The notes: a model not told the origin generated them from the sequence alone. Positions 25,241-33,642 are shown, numbered from the stretch's first letter. The stretch: DNA of 36,605 nucleotides from Burkholderiales bacterium (GCA_025352105.1 JANXUB010000098.1:1-36605), one strand, 5' to 3'. Translations and numbers: made by a program.

Positions 25241-26503
25241 CTACCCGCCGCGCATCAAATGCTCGCCCAGCGCCCGATACGCGGGCAATGACGTTGGATC
25301 CATGAACGCATTCGCGGCCAACGGATGCGAGGCATAACGCGCAATCACCATCTCCGCCACCGGATCAACCCAGATCGCCTGCCCATGTATGCCGCGCGCG
25401 GTGAAACATGGGTGCGCGTCATGTGACACCCACCACATGTTCCGATACGACCAACCGGGCAGCGTTGCGTAGCCCGCCGTCGCGAAGTGGTCACGGTTCG
25501 CACCGTTACGAATATCGGCAACAACCGCAGCGGGTACGATTTGCTGGCCATTGAAACTGCCGTCGCAGCGCATCGCTTCACCGAAACGTGCAAGGTCGCG
25601 CAACGTTGTGTTGAGCCCACCACCACCGGCCTCGGTGCCGACGCTGTCCACCTGATACAGCGCGTCATATTCGCAGCCGAGTTTTGACCAGATTTCGCTC
25701 GATGTCAGATCAGCGAGACGCACGCCCGCAACGCGCTTGACGATCCACGCCAGCACTTCGCTGTTCACCGTTTTGTAGGTGAAACCGGTGCCGTGTTCGC
25801 CTTCTTTTTTCAGTGTGACCAGGTAATCGTAAAAGGTTTGCGGGCCCAGATACACGCTTGGGCGAGCGCGCATACCGCCTGCACGCGCGTAGGCGTGAAT
25901 GTCGGCGCTCGGGTCGGCGTACGCTTCCGAATAACGCACGCCGATGGTCATGTCCATCACCTGGCGCACCGTGGCGTTGCCATACGCCGTGTCGGAGAGC
26001 TCGGGCACATAGTGCGTCACCGGCGCGTTCGCATCGAGCGAGCCGTCGTACACCTGCATCGCTGCGTGCGTGCCGACGAATGATTTGGTCACTGAGAACG
26101 CGCTGTGAACGAGATCGGCCTGCAAGGCACCAAAGTATTTTTCGTAGACGATGTTGCCGCGATGCAGGACCACCAGCCCGTCGGTGTAGTTCGCGGCGAA
26201 CGCCTCGCCCCACGTCGACGCCCGACTGTCGAGCGTGGTGAAAGGCACGGTATCCAGATCATCGCGGTCTGCTCGGGGCAGCGCGCACACCGGCCCATCG
26301 CCCCGTGACACGCGCGCAGTTGGCAACAGCTCGCGCATATGGCTGAACGACCAGCGTCGCTGAGGAAATTCGTAGTGAGAACCGTCGGCGAAGCGCAGCG
26401 TACGCTCGGCGGGAGGCGGGAAGCCTTGCATCCAACCGAGGCTGCGTGGGTCGGTGTCGGTGTGGCTTGGGAATTCGGGGGATGGGCTGGACAATGTACT
26501 CAT
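25241..26503 (-). CDS. Serine hydrolase related to 6-aminohexanoate-dimer hydrolase (NylB-like)
   Basis: A 420-residue beta-lactamase-fold hydrolase. Active-site motifs: SVTK (Ser137, Lys140), a Tyr in FTYKTVN (about 243-247), and HGQAIWVDP near the C-terminus in place of KTG. The pattern HSAFSVTKSF with a YxxxN-type second motif is typical of NylB and esterase-like class C relatives rather than true AmpC. There is no signal peptide, so it is probably cytoplasmic. The substrate is unknown; amide or ester bonds are likely. No ribosome site is visible before the ATG. It is convergent with msrA and unlike the exported hydrolase at 13155-14597. Confidence 0.85.
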   Translation of the reverse strand: MSTLSSPSPEFPSHTDTDPRSLGWMQGFPPPAERTLRFADGSHYEFPQRRWSFSHMRELLPTARVSRGDGPVCALPRADRDDLDTVPFTTLDSRASTWGEAFAANYTDGLVVLHRGNIVYEKYFGALQADLVHSAFSVTKSFVGTHAAMQVYDGSLDANAPVTHYVPELSDTAYGNATVRQVMDMTIGVRYSEAYADPSADIHAYARAGGMRARPSVYLGPQTFYDYLVTLKKEGEHGTGFTYKTVNSEVLAWIVKRVAGVRLADLTSSEIWSKLGCEYDALYQVDSVGTEAGGGGLNTTLRDLARFGEAMRCDGSFNGQQIVPAAVVADIRNGANRDHFATAGYATLPGWSYRNMWWVSHDAHPCFTARGIHGQAIWVDPVAEMVIARYASHPLAANAFMDPTSLPAYRALGEHLMRGG

Positions 26504-26861
26504 GGGAGAGGGTGCATGCGGACACGGGCTTTACTGTTAGGCGGCTAGGTTACTCGACTGTGAGCACGATTTCTGGCCCGCATATTCCTCGGTAACGTGC
26601 TGGCGCTTAGGACTCCGATGCACGCGCGGATCGCTTCGCTGTGTGTGCTGGTCTCAGACTAATCTTGGAAATCGTACAATTTTACTATTGTGAAACCAAC
26701 GCGATGGAGTGTCATAAATCTGTCACACAGTGGCAATAAATCAACAGGCTCCCGCTTAGATGCTCGATTACCCGTTGGTAAAAAAGCATCAACGAGGTTT
26801 CGGGAGACTACGTCAGTCAGACGCGCCCAAAAAATCATAAACGCTGTCCTCGGAGGGCTTC
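26504..26861. other. 358-bp intergenic region holding the Pho box
   Basis: No gene is recognised. The left part, near the serine hydrolase start, is featureless to me. The right part carries a Pho box (26709-26742), a possible -10 element TTAGAT (26756-26761) and, just before the PstS-like ATG, a strong GGAGGG ribosome site. Confidence 0.55.
26709..26742 (+). promoter_or_regulatory. Pho box with an extra third repeat
   Basis: Bases 26709-26726 match the 18-bp PhoB consensus (CTGTCATAWAWCTGTCAY) at 17 of 18 positions. The 11-bp period continues: TGTCATAAATC (26710), TGTCACACAGT (26721), GGCAATAAATC (26732). A third PhoB monomer site is therefore plausible. It lies about 120-150 bp upstream of the PstS-like gene, so phosphate starvation should induce that gene. 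Confidence 0.8.
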
Positions 26862-27797
26862 ATGTCACTATCTTTTCGCCATTTCGGTGCGACTGTCGCG
26901 TTCGTGCCGCTTCTTGCCATCGGGCAAAACGCTGTCGATGTCCGGATCAATGGATCGGATACCGTCGAGCCGCTGATCGAAGCTGCGGTTTCACAATTCA
27001 AAAAAGCCAAGACCAACGTCAACGTCGCGATGGAGGCTAAAGGCACCAGCACGGGTTTCGCCGCGCTATGTGAAAACAAAACTGACATAGCGATGGCCTC
27101 ACGTGCGGTGACGCAAAAGGAGCTTCAACTCTGCAAGTCACGCGGTGTAGCGTTTGTCGAGATTCCGGTTGCCTGGGACGCGGTGGTAGTGGTCGCCAAT
27201 CGCAATGACGGCTGGCTGCGTGATGTGAACCTGACCGAACTTCGCCTGCTTTGGGGGACCGAGTCCACCGGCAAGAAACTGTCGTGGAATCAGGTGCGGT
27301 CAAACTATCCAGCAACGCCGGTCACGCTGTTTGGTCTGGATCAAAAATCCGGTACCTTCGATTTTTTCTCGGGCGCGATCAGTGGAACGCCAAAGATGAT
27401 GCGCGCGGATTATCAGGAAACCGCCGAACATACGGTGGTGATTGATCGCGTCTCGAAGACGCCTGGCGCAATTGGTTTCGTCAGCCTCGCGACGTATGCA
27501 GATCAGACTGGCAAGGTCGCGGCGCTGGCGCTTGATGAGGGCAGCGGTCCCATCCTGCCATCGTTGCAAACGGTGGTGAACGGTCAGTACGCAAAGATGA
27601 GCCGTCTGCTTTTTGTCTATGTCAACAAAGGGTCGTATGACGCGAGGCCCGCAGTGCGCGAATTTGCATCGTTTGTCGTTGATGGCGCCTCGCGATTTGC
27701 GACCTATGCGCGTTTCGTTCCGTTGCTTGCAACGAATTATCAGGAACAAGCGCTGCGGCTGAAGCGCGGTGACACGGGCTCGGTATACACAAGGTAG
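26862..27797 (+). CDS. PstS-like phosphate-binding protein
   Basis: A 311-residue exported binding protein of the PstS/PBP-like-2 family. The signal peptide is short (about residues 1-21; FGATVAFVPLLAIGQ). The phosphate-type start RINGSDTVEPLIEAAVSQFK is followed by the GTSTGFAALCENKTDIAMAS loop, which contributes anion ligands, and by AWDAVVVVANR. The ATG has a GGAGGG ribosome site. The Pho box upstream supports a phosphate role. pstC, pstA, pstB and phoU are not adjacent, so it is either an auxiliary binding protein for a Pst system elsewhere or a phosphate scavenger or sensor. Confidence 0.85.
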   Translation: MSLSFRHFGATVAFVPLLAIGQNAVDVRINGSDTVEPLIEAAVSQFKKAKTNVNVAMEAKGTSTGFAALCENKTDIAMASRAVTQKELQLCKSRGVAFVEIPVAWDAVVVVANRNDGWLRDVNLTELRLLWGTESTGKKLSWNQVRSNYPATPVTLFGLDQKSGTFDFFSGAISGTPKMMRADYQETAEHTVVIDRVSKTPGAIGFVSLATYADQTGKVAALALDEGSGPILPSLQTVVNGQYAKMSRLLFVYVNKGSYDARPAVREFASFVVDGASRFATYARFVPLLATNYQEQALRLKRGDTGSVYTR

Positions 27798-27810
27798 CCC
27801 GCCACCCAAA

Positions 27811-27832
27811 GGTCGGGGCGAGCGCCCCGGTC
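27811..27832 (+). terminator. GC-rich hairpin after the PstS-like gene
   Basis: CGGGGC (27814-27819) pairs with GCCCCG (27824-27829) around GAGC, extendable to nine pairs with wobbles. It lies 14 bases after the stop codon but has no T-run. Confidence 0.4.
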
Positions 27833-27840
27833 GCACGCCG

Positions 27841-27873
27841 CCAAAAATAACGCTGCCCGAACAGTTCGGCAGC
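27841..27873 (-). terminator. Minus-strand intrinsic terminator after the AfuA-type gene
   Basis: GCTGCC (27852-27857) pairs with GGCAGC (27868-27873), enclosing GAAC-A-GTTC. Read on the minus strand the stem is followed by GTTATTTTTGG. It lies 131 bases beyond the stop codon of the minus-strand binding-protein gene. Confidence 0.55.
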
Positions 27874-28003
27874 CCCCCTTGTGCTTAAGCGCGTAGCGCC
27901 GCTAAACGCGCGGGTTGTCGAAATCGCACGGTGCCCTAAAGGCAACATTTTTTCTTCCATCCGTGTCTGCCGGACGACTCGCATGAGCCGAATTCCCGAC
28001 GGG

Positions 28004-29032
28004 CTAGCCGCGCAGCAGCGAATTCACATCCTTTTCCCACTTCTCCAACAAGCGCTTGCGCTCGGCCGATGAGCCGTATTTTTTGAAGTCGTACTGAATC
28101 AGCTTGATGCTCGAAAAACGTGGCGCTTCGGGCGGTTGCGGCGAGTTTTTGTTCGATGGCAACTGATATTGCTTGGCAAGCGCTGCAAGCTTTTGCGCGT
28201 CTGGCGTCAGCGCCCAGTCGTAGAACTTCTTCGCGTTTTCCATGTTGCGCGCACCTTTGAGGATCGACATCGAGCCCACCTCGTAACCCGTGCCTTCGCA
28301 GGGTGCTGCCATCTCAACCGGGAAGCCGTTTTTCTTCTCGCCGGGCACGTCGTGCATGAAGCTCACGCCAACGGCTGCCTCGCCGCGCGCAACCGCCTTC
28401 ACCGGGCCTGTACCCGACTTCGGATAGTTCGAGATGTTCTTGTGCAAGGCTTTGAGGTAGTCGAAGGCCTTGTCCTCGCCGAACACCTGAACGAGCGTTG
28501 CGAGCGCCGTGTAGGCCGTGCCCGATGCCGCAGGGTTCGCCATCTGCACGTCGCCCTTGAACTCCGGCTTGACCAAATCAGCCCAACAGGCAGGAGGCGT
28601 AATTTTCTTTTTGGTCAGCACTTCTGTGTTGTAGCTAAAGCCCAGCGCGCCCGCATAAATGCCCACAGTTTTGTACCCGGAAATTTGCGCCTGATAGGTC
28701 GCCCACGGATGCAAATCTTTCATCATCGGCGATTGATACACCTCCGACAAACCTTCTTCAGCCGCCTGCAAATGCGGGTCACCCGTGCCGCCGAACCAGA
28801 CGTCGCCTTTCGGGTTCGTGCTCTCGGCTTTGACCTGCGCGAAGGTCTCGCCCGAACCTTTGAACGAGGTGTTGACCTTGACGCCGGTCTGCTTCGAAAA
28901 CTCGTTGGCAGCGAGCGTGCACCACTCGATCTGCATCGAGCAGTAAATGTTTAGATTGCCTTTGTCCTGTGCCATTGCCGACGGCGCGACCAATGACGCA
29001 GCGATGAGCGAGAGTGCGTGAATGTGACGCAT
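28004..29032 (-). CDS. AfuA/FbpA-type ABC transporter substrate-binding protein
   Basis: A 342-residue periplasmic protein of the COG1840 group, which binds ferric iron, phosphonates or sugar phosphates depending on the member. The signal peptide is residues 1-21 (ALSLIAASLVAPSAMA). Core motifs are NIYCSMQIEWCTLAANEFSK, GDVWFGGTGDPHLQAAEEG and the PACWADLVKPEFKGDVQMAN hinge block. The two Tyr of ferric-binding proteins cannot be assigned with confidence. An AAGGAGG ribosome site precedes the ATG. No permease or ATPase gene is adjacent, so it is an orphan, and it converges on the PstS-like gene. Confidence 0.88.
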   Translation of the reverse strand: MRHIHALSLIAASLVAPSAMAQDKGNLNIYCSMQIEWCTLAANEFSKQTGVKVNTSFKGSGETFAQVKAESTNPKGDVWFGGTGDPHLQAAEEGLSEVYQSPMMKDLHPWATYQAQISGYKTVGIYAGALGFSYNTEVLTKKKITPPACWADLVKPEFKGDVQMANPAASGTAYTALATLVQVFGEDKAFDYLKALHKNISNYPKSGTGPVKAVARGEAAVGVSFMHDVPGEKKNGFPVEMAAPCEGTGYEVGSMSILKGARNMENAKKFYDWALTPDAQKLAALAKQYQLPSNKNSPQPPEAPRFSSIKLIQYDFKKYGSSAERKRLLEKWEKDVNSLLRG

Positions 29033-29205
29033 GAATAAACCTCCTTGTTGTTTGCTTGTGTTGCATGCTGAGACGGCTCAGCGCAATTACTGAGTATAGA
29101 AGTCGTAACGCGTGGTAGCCACGCTCAGAAATCCGGGTTTTCCCGGTTAATTCGTCTGAATCGCCGGTTGCACGACGTAAACACACTGGCTTTTGTCGCA
29201 TCGCA

Positions 29206-30069
29206 ATGCTACGAATACGCCCTGCAAACCATCAACTGACGGGAAACGAAGTGAACGTGCTGAACACCGAACAAATCATGACATGGCTCGCAACCAAAGG
29301 CGCGGACTTCGGGCTCAAAGTGTTGGCCGCGATTGCCGCGTGGATCATCGGACGCTGGATCATCGGCTTTGTCTTGCGTCTGGTCGAAAAGGCGCTGGGC
29401 AAAAGCGGCAAGATCGAGCCAACGCTCGCGCGATACATGGTGTCGATCATCGGCGTAGTGCTCAACATCGTTTTGGTGCTCGCCATTCTGGACATTTTTG
29501 GCGTGCAGACCACGAGCTTCGCCGCGCTGCTAGCGGGCGCCGGCCTCGCCATTGGCACCGCCTGGGGCGGCCTGCTGTCGCACTTCGCGGCGGGCGCGTT
29601 CTTGCAAGTATTGCGACCGTACAAAGTGGGAGATTACGTCAGCGCAGGCGGCGTCGAGGGCACTGTGAAAGAACTGGGACTGTTCGGCACGACGATAGTC
29701 TCCGGTGACAGCGTGACGCACATCGTAGGCAACAACAAAATCTTCAGCGACACCATCAAGAATTTCTCCGCGCTGCCGCAGCGTCGCGTGGATTGTGAAG
29801 CGAAGGTGGCCAATGGGGTGGACGTGAATGACGCCGTGACCCGGTTGAAAGCCGCGCTCCCTGCGATAAAAAACGTGTTGAAAGAACCGGCACCCGAAGT
29901 AGAAATCAGCAAATTCACCGCAGAGGGCCCGCTCCTCACTGTGCGCGGTTATTGCCACACCGACAACTATTGGCAGGTGTATTTCGACATCAACAAGATG
30001 ATCGCTTACGAATTCGGCAAGGCGGGCTATCCAGTGCCGGAGACGCCGCAGGTGCAGCGGCAGGTTTAA
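29206..30069 (+). CDS. MscS-type mechanosensitive channel
   Basis: A 287-residue small-conductance channel protein that releases osmolytes on hypo-osmotic shock. Three membrane helices fit the MscS core: VLAAIAAWIIGRWIIGFVL, SIIGVVLNIVLVLAIL, and the glycine/alanine-rich pore helix AALLAGAGLAIGTAWGGLLS. The pore helix leads into the cytoplasmic beta domain via RPYKVGDYV and VEGTVKELGLF. The length equals E. coli MscS. The N-terminus is uncertain: GTG at 29251, after GGGAAACGAA, or ATG at 29278 would also give complete proteins. The stop codon overlaps the stop of the convergent acetyltransferase. Confidence 0.92.
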   Translation: MLRIRPANHQLTGNEVNVLNTEQIMTWLATKGADFGLKVLAAIAAWIIGRWIIGFVLRLVEKALGKSGKIEPTLARYMVSIIGVVLNIVLVLAILDIFGVQTTSFAALLAGAGLAIGTAWGGLLSHFAAGAFLQVLRPYKVGDYVSAGGVEGTVKELGLFGTTIVSGDSVTHIVGNNKIFSDTIKNFSALPQRRVDCEAKVANGVDVNDAVTRLKAALPAIKNVLKEPAPEVEISKFTAEGPLLTVRGYCHTDNYWQVYFDINKMIAYEFGKAGYPVPETPQVQRQV

Positions 30070-30569
30070 ACCCCGTCGCTACCTTCGAATGAAACGGCCT
30101 GCAAGGACACCTGCTTTTGTTTCGGGCCGACGCTTTGTGTGCCCACCTCGCGAAATCCGAAGGCCGCATGAAATCGCGCAGACGGCGCATTCGGAGGGTC
30201 TATGTCGAACTCACAGGTGATGGTCTGGCAGCCATCGTCTCTGGCAAATTCGAACAGATCCTCGTAGAGCAATCGACCAGCACCACGACCCTGCATCGAT
30301 GCCGACACAACCACGCGATCGATGTACAAGAACCGCTCGTACCGCTGCGAAAACCAGAGGTAATTCGGACTGTCGTAAGTCGCGCCTTCGCGAAGCACAA
30401 GCAAAAACGCCTGAACCAAACCATCAGACTCAAGCACCCGGTGATACGGCGCGGCAGCGTGCAGCATACTCACGCGATCATGGTTTAGCGGGCTGAGGAA
30501 GCGCACAGATTCCTCGTTCAGGGCGATGATTCTTGGGAAGTCGGAGAGCGATGCGTTGCGGATTTGCAT
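30066..30569 (-). CDS. GNAT-family N-acetyltransferase
   Basis: A 167-residue acetyl-CoA-dependent acetyltransferase. It begins MQIRNASLSDFPRIIALNEE, the typical first strand and helix. The acetyl-CoA pyrophosphate loop is MQGRGAGRLLYEDL (Q-x-x-G-x-G), after the beta4 strand LYIDRVVVSA. NAPSARFHAAFGFREVG is the usual C-terminal helix. The substrate is unknown. The start at 30569 is chosen because the family N-terminus begins there; the frame is open to 30617. The gene is convergent with the MscS gene, and the two stop codons overlap within TTTAAA. Confidence 0.88.
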   Translation of the reverse strand: MQIRNASLSDFPRIIALNEESVRFLSPLNHDRVSMLHAAAPYHRVLESDGLVQAFLLVLREGATYDSPNYLWFSQRYERFLYIDRVVVSASMQGRGAGRLLYEDLFEFARDDGCQTITCEFDIDPPNAPSARFHAAFGFREVGTQSVGPKQKQVSLQAVSFEGSDGV

Positions 30570-30626
30570 GTGATTGATGTTTGGGCTTTTGTACCGGCGC
30601 GGGCGGCGGCGAGGCATTCATCCTGA

Positions 30627-30668
30627 TGCCGTCATTCTCGCGCCAACGAGAGCGGCATTCCAGAAGCG
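30627..30668. repeat. Possible degenerate dispersed repeat
   Basis: The stretch around GTCATTCTCG (30631) to CATTCCAGAAGCG (30656-30668) resembles the GTCATTCCCGCG...GGAATCCAG repeats scattered in many proteobacterial genomes. A short TCTCG/CGAGA stem fits. There is only one copy in the window, so the call rests on resemblance. Confidence 0.3.
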
Positions 30669-30801
30669 CGGACAGCGCAAACCAAGCGCGAACTGCGCCT
30701 GACACCTGCCAAAGATACCGCTAATGCGACTTAAACCGCCGAACAAGCGGCAGCGACCGCTGAGCCAAAATCAACCCCTAACGCGTGCATCCTTTTGTGC
30801 A

Positions 30802-30807
30802 TACAAT
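30802..30807 (+). promoter_or_regulatory. Possible -10 element for brnTA
   Basis: TACAAT at 30802-30807 ends five bases before the BrnT ATG, and TTGT-GCAT-ACAA (30795-30806) is a small dyad overlapping it. A start site about six bases on would make a leaderless mRNA, which fits the missing ribosome site. No clear -35 is seen. Confidence 0.4.
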
Positions 30808-30812
30808 TGAGT

Positions 30813-31088
30813 ATGGACTTCGACTTTGACCCCGAAAAAGCTCGGCTCAATGCGATCAACCATGACGGGGTCACATTCGAGGAGGCAAGCGCAGTGTTGC
30901 TCGATCCCTATGCTCTGACACGCATCGACGCCGATACCCTAAACGAGTCGCGCTACATCACGCTCGGCATGGGTGGTGCAGCGCGTATTTTGGTCGTCGT
31001 GTGGGCTGAACGCAGTGAGCGCATTCGCATCATCTCAGCATGGAAAGCCAACAACCCGCAAAGGCGCATTTATGAAGCTCAATTCTGA
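30813..31088 (+). CDS. brnT: BrnT-family type II toxin
   Basis: A 91-residue ribonuclease toxin with a RelE-like fold. It has the BrnT pattern: FDFDPEKARLNAINHDGVTF at the N-terminus (Asp-Pro-x-Lys, then His-x-Gly-Val-x-Phe-Glu-Glu-Ala), a middle ESRYITLGM strand, VVVWAERSERIRIISAWKA, and the C-terminal RRIYEAQF. In typical BrnT proteins the last block reads RIISARKA; here Trp replaces Arg, which may affect activity. The start is the ATG at 30813; an in-frame TTG at 30795 is less likely. It overlaps brnA by 17 bases, as is usual for this toxin-first operon. Confidence 0.9.
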   Translation: MDFDFDPEKARLNAINHDGVTFEEASAVLLDPYALTRIDADTLNESRYITLGMGGAARILVVVWAERSERIRIISAWKANNPQRRIYEAQF

Positions 31089-31365
31089 TCCCGTATTCAA
31101 CCAGTACGCCAACACCGACTTCAGCGCGGCCTTACCCGTGAGCGGTGTTCCCGTGCTCGCCGCATTGCAAGCCAAAACCGGCGGCAAATCGAGAATCACC
31201 ATGCGCGTGGACAACACCACCCTTGCCATCTTCAAACTACAAGCAGAAAAAACAGGCGGCAATTACCAGAGCCTCATGAACGAAGCCCTTGCCCAATTCG
31301 CGCAGGGTCAGCGGCTGGCTGATGTGGTGCGGGAGACGATTCGAGAGGAGCTGCGGGCGTCTTAG
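31072..31365 (+). CDS. brnA: BrnA-family antitoxin
   Basis: A 97-residue antitoxin that binds and blocks BrnT and represses the operon. The N-terminal half is likely the toxin-binding part. The C-terminal half (about 43-80) has a ribbon-helix-helix DNA-binding domain: strand SRITMRVDNTTLAIFKLQA followed by GGNYQSLMNEALAQFA. The ATG at 31072 lies inside brnT; the longer frame from 30973 is rejected because it would translate brnT out of frame. A small TGCGC/GCGCA hairpin follows the stop (31370-31383). Confidence 0.88.
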   Translation: MKLNSDPVFNQYANTDFSAALPVSGVPVLAALQAKTGGKSRITMRVDNTTLAIFKLQAEKTGGNYQSLMNEALAQFAQGQRLADVVRETIREELRAS

Positions 31366-31422
31366 CAGGTGCGCTTTCGCGCAATCGGCTGCATGTATCC
31401 GTTTCGACGGGTAGGAGTTCGC

Positions 31423-32349
31423 TTAGTTCGCAGCACCACGAAAGCGCTGCAGTATCGAGTAAAACGCATCCAGAAGTGCGTTGATTCGTGTGCAAATCGA
31501 ACACGTCTGCGGGCGATTGCTTAGCCAACGATTTACGATATTTTCGGTGTGTTTTGTTGATCGTTCCGCGTAATCGAACGGCATCGCAAACACGCCACCG
31601 CTATAGGCGAAAAGCAATCGTCCCTTCACCAGCCATGCTATTCCAAATGCGGTCAATGCCAGCCATTCGCCAATGAGCACATACGGAAATAGTAGTTCAA
31701 TGCGCAGGACGCGCTCGGCGATCCAGCAAGCGACCATACCAACGACTGCGCCGATCATGATGTTTGAGCAGCATCGGTAAACACCGTTACGCACTCGCTT
31801 CCATGCGCGATAGTGTTCATCTCCATCCGAGTCATCGGTGAAGCGGCAACGTGCGATGAGGATCAACGAGATGAACAGTGTCGCAGCGGCTGAAAAGTGC
31901 ACCACTTGAAACGCCTTTGCGTAATCGGGCCATAGTTCGGAATTACCAGTAGGGGGCATCGGCTGCGGCACCGTGGGAAACAATACGACCATGCACCCCG
32001 CAAGCGAACACAGCACAGCGAGCGCTCGATCAGCGCCGGGACTTCGAGCTGTCCAGCCCCTGTAGGCCATGAACATGAGCGCCGCAGCGCTCAACATGCC
32101 AATAAAAAACGGCTTGGCTATCGGTGAATGAAACGCGTGACTAATACTGGGCAGGATTGCTGGGCCAACGCGCTGGTCGGAAAAGATCGCCGCGATAACC
32201 CAATGAGAGAAAAAAACCAATGGGCCAATGAGAATAGCTAGCCCCCCAATGCCTGCAAGTACTGAGCGGGGAGAAATGCCTTCACTGGTCAAAGTTGACG
32301 GTACGCTACGTGCCATCGTCCTGATTTTGATTGGTTCAGCTGGGATCAT
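31423..32349 (-). CDS. Unrecognised multi-pass membrane protein
   Basis: I do not recognise a family for this 308-residue protein. About six hydrophobic helices are visible, including VLAGIGGLAILIGPLVFFSH, FFIGMLSAAALMFMAYRGW, VVHFSAAATLFISLILIA and YVLIGEWLALTAFGIAWLV. A soluble C-terminal tail has a Cys pair (RPQTCSICTRINAL). The start at 32349 has a GGAG ribosome site eight bases upstream; the frame is open to 32475. A His in the fourth helix (VVHFSAA) and a proline-rich loop (TVPQPMPPTG) stand out. The neighbouring guaC gene is 137 bp upstream on the same strand, with no clear functional link. Confidence 0.75.
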   Translation of the reverse strand: MIPAEPIKIRTMARSVPSTLTSEGISPRSVLAGIGGLAILIGPLVFFSHWVIAAIFSDQRVGPAILPSISHAFHSPIAKPFFIGMLSAAALMFMAYRGWTARSPGADRALAVLCSLAGCMVVLFPTVPQPMPPTGNSELWPDYAKAFQVVHFSAAATLFISLILIARCRFTDDSDGDEHYRAWKRVRNGVYRCCSNIMIGAVVGMVACWIAERVLRIELLFPYVLIGEWLALTAFGIAWLVKGRLLFAYSGGVFAMPFDYAERSTKHTENIVNRWLSNRPQTCSICTRINALLDAFYSILQRFRGAAN

Positions 32350-32486
32350 AGATACGCTCCAATTGGCGGGTGACGACGTTTGCTCGATCTGAACTGCGAT
32401 CAAAACACTTCGTCGATTGTCGCGCAGAGCAGCGGAGGGGTACCCTACGCGAAGATGTGGGAGACGCTTACACACCTACACGGTAG

Positions 32487-33536
32487 CTACCCGGCCCGCC
32501 CATAGACCTCATTAATCTGCTGCGTAACCCGTACAAACGTAGTGCACTTCGACAGCGCCTTGAGCGTGCGGGCGCCCACGTACGTGCACGTTGAGCGCAA
32601 GCCCCCCAGAATTTCCTGCACCGTGTGTTCCACTTGGCCGCGGGCTTCCAGCGTGACGACTTTGCCCTCCGAGGCACGGTATTTGGCGACGCCACCGGAA
32701 TACATTTCCATCGCCAGATCGCTGCTCATGCCGTAGAACTTGCGATACGTTTTGCCGTGGTCGTGCACGACTTCACCGCCGGATTCGTCGTGGGCGGCGA
32801 GCATGCCACCGAGCATGACGAAGTCTGCGCCGCCGCCGAAGGCTTTTGCCACATCGCCAGGCACCGTGCAGCCGCCGTCGCCGCAGATGTGGCCGCCGAG
32901 GCCGTGGGCAGCGTCGGCGCATTCAATGATGGCTGAGAGTTGCGGATAGCCGACGCCGGTCATCTTCCTGGTGGTGCAGACGCTGCCGGGGCCGATACCG
33001 ACCTTGACGATATCTGCGCCCGCGAGGATCAGCGCTTCGGTGACGTCGGCCGTGACCACGTTACCCGCCATGATGGTGGTTTTTGGATACGCCTCGCGGA
33101 AGCGCTTGACGAAGTCAATGAAGGTTTCGGTGTAGCCGTTGGCGACGTCGATGCAGACGAATTCGATGGCGTCGCCGGTGGCGTTTTTCACGACTTGGAA
33201 TTTTTCGAGATCAGCGTCGGTGATGCCGAGTGAATAGAACGCGTACTGATGCACCGGATGATTGTTGTCGTTGAAGAAGGTGACGTAATCTTCAACTAGG
33301 TAATGCTTGTGCAGCGCGACATGCATGTGATGCTTTGCGAGCGCCGCTGCCATTTCGAAGGTACCGACCGTGTCCATGTTGGCGGCGATGATCGGCACGG
33401 TCTCAGAGTGGCGACCGGAGTGACGATAGGTGTAATCGCGCTTCAATTCGACCTTCGCCCGCGAGCCGAGCGTGGAGCGCTTGGGGCGAAACAAAACGTC
33501 TTTGAAATCTAGCTTGAGTTCTTCTTCAATGCGCAT
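32487..33536 (-). CDS. guaC: GMP reductase GuaC
   Basis: A 349-residue purine-salvage enzyme that converts GMP to IMP with NADPH. It belongs to the IMPDH/GMPR barrel. The catalytic Cys lies in [20 protein letters not shown], the phosphate-binding loops in [16 protein letters not shown]-like and [15 protein letters not shown] segments, and the flap in [11 protein letters not shown]. It follows E. coli GuaC closely and is near its 347 residues, with no CBS domains, so it is not IMP dehydrogenase. The start [15 protein letters not shown] at 33536 has an AAGG ribosome site. A four-armed palindromic element ends 14 bases upstream of the ATG. Confidence 0.95.
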   Translation of the reverse strand: MRIEEELKLDFKDVLFRPKRSTLGSRAKVELKRDYTYRHSGRHSETVPIIAANMDTVGTFEMAAALAKHHMHVALHKHYLVEDYVTFFNDNNHPVHQYAFYSLGITDADLEKFQVVKNATGDAIEFVCIDVANGYTETFIDFVKRFREAYPKTTIMAGNVVTADVTEALILAGADIVKVGIGPGSVCTTRKMTGVGYPQLSAIIECADAAHGLGGHICGDGGCTVPGDVAKAFGGGADFVMLGGMLAAHDESGGEVVHDHGKTYRKFYGMSSDLAMEMYSGGVAKYRASEGKVVTLEARGQVEHTVQEILGGLRSTCTYVGARTLKALSKCTTFVRVTQQINEVYGRAG

Positions 33537-33550
33537 AGTGAGACCTTCTC

Positions 33551-33642
33551 GTAGGGTGGGCAGCCTCTGCCCACCGTGGCGTTGCCGAGTCGAATAAATT
33601 GTTCTGCCCAAGTTTGGTGGGCACGGGGTGCCCACCCTACGC
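33551..33642. repeat. 92-bp four-armed palindromic element upstream of guaC
   Basis: The ends are perfect 13-bp inverted repeats, CGTAGGGTGGGCA (33551-33563) and its complement (33630-33642). Each half is itself a hairpin: GGTGGGCA-N5-TGCCCACC at 33556-33576 and again at 33617-33637. Four copies of one 8-mer thus alternate in orientation, like two REP units in a BIME or a MITE-like unit. GTAGGGTGGGCA-type repeats occur in many proteobacteria. It could structure the guaC leader. Confidence 0.8.

Noticed and set aside
27931-27955. TGCC-CTAAA-GGCA followed by a T-run as a plus-strand terminator
   Set aside because: The stem is only four pairs and lies about 135 bp after the PstS-like gene; kept out as too weak.
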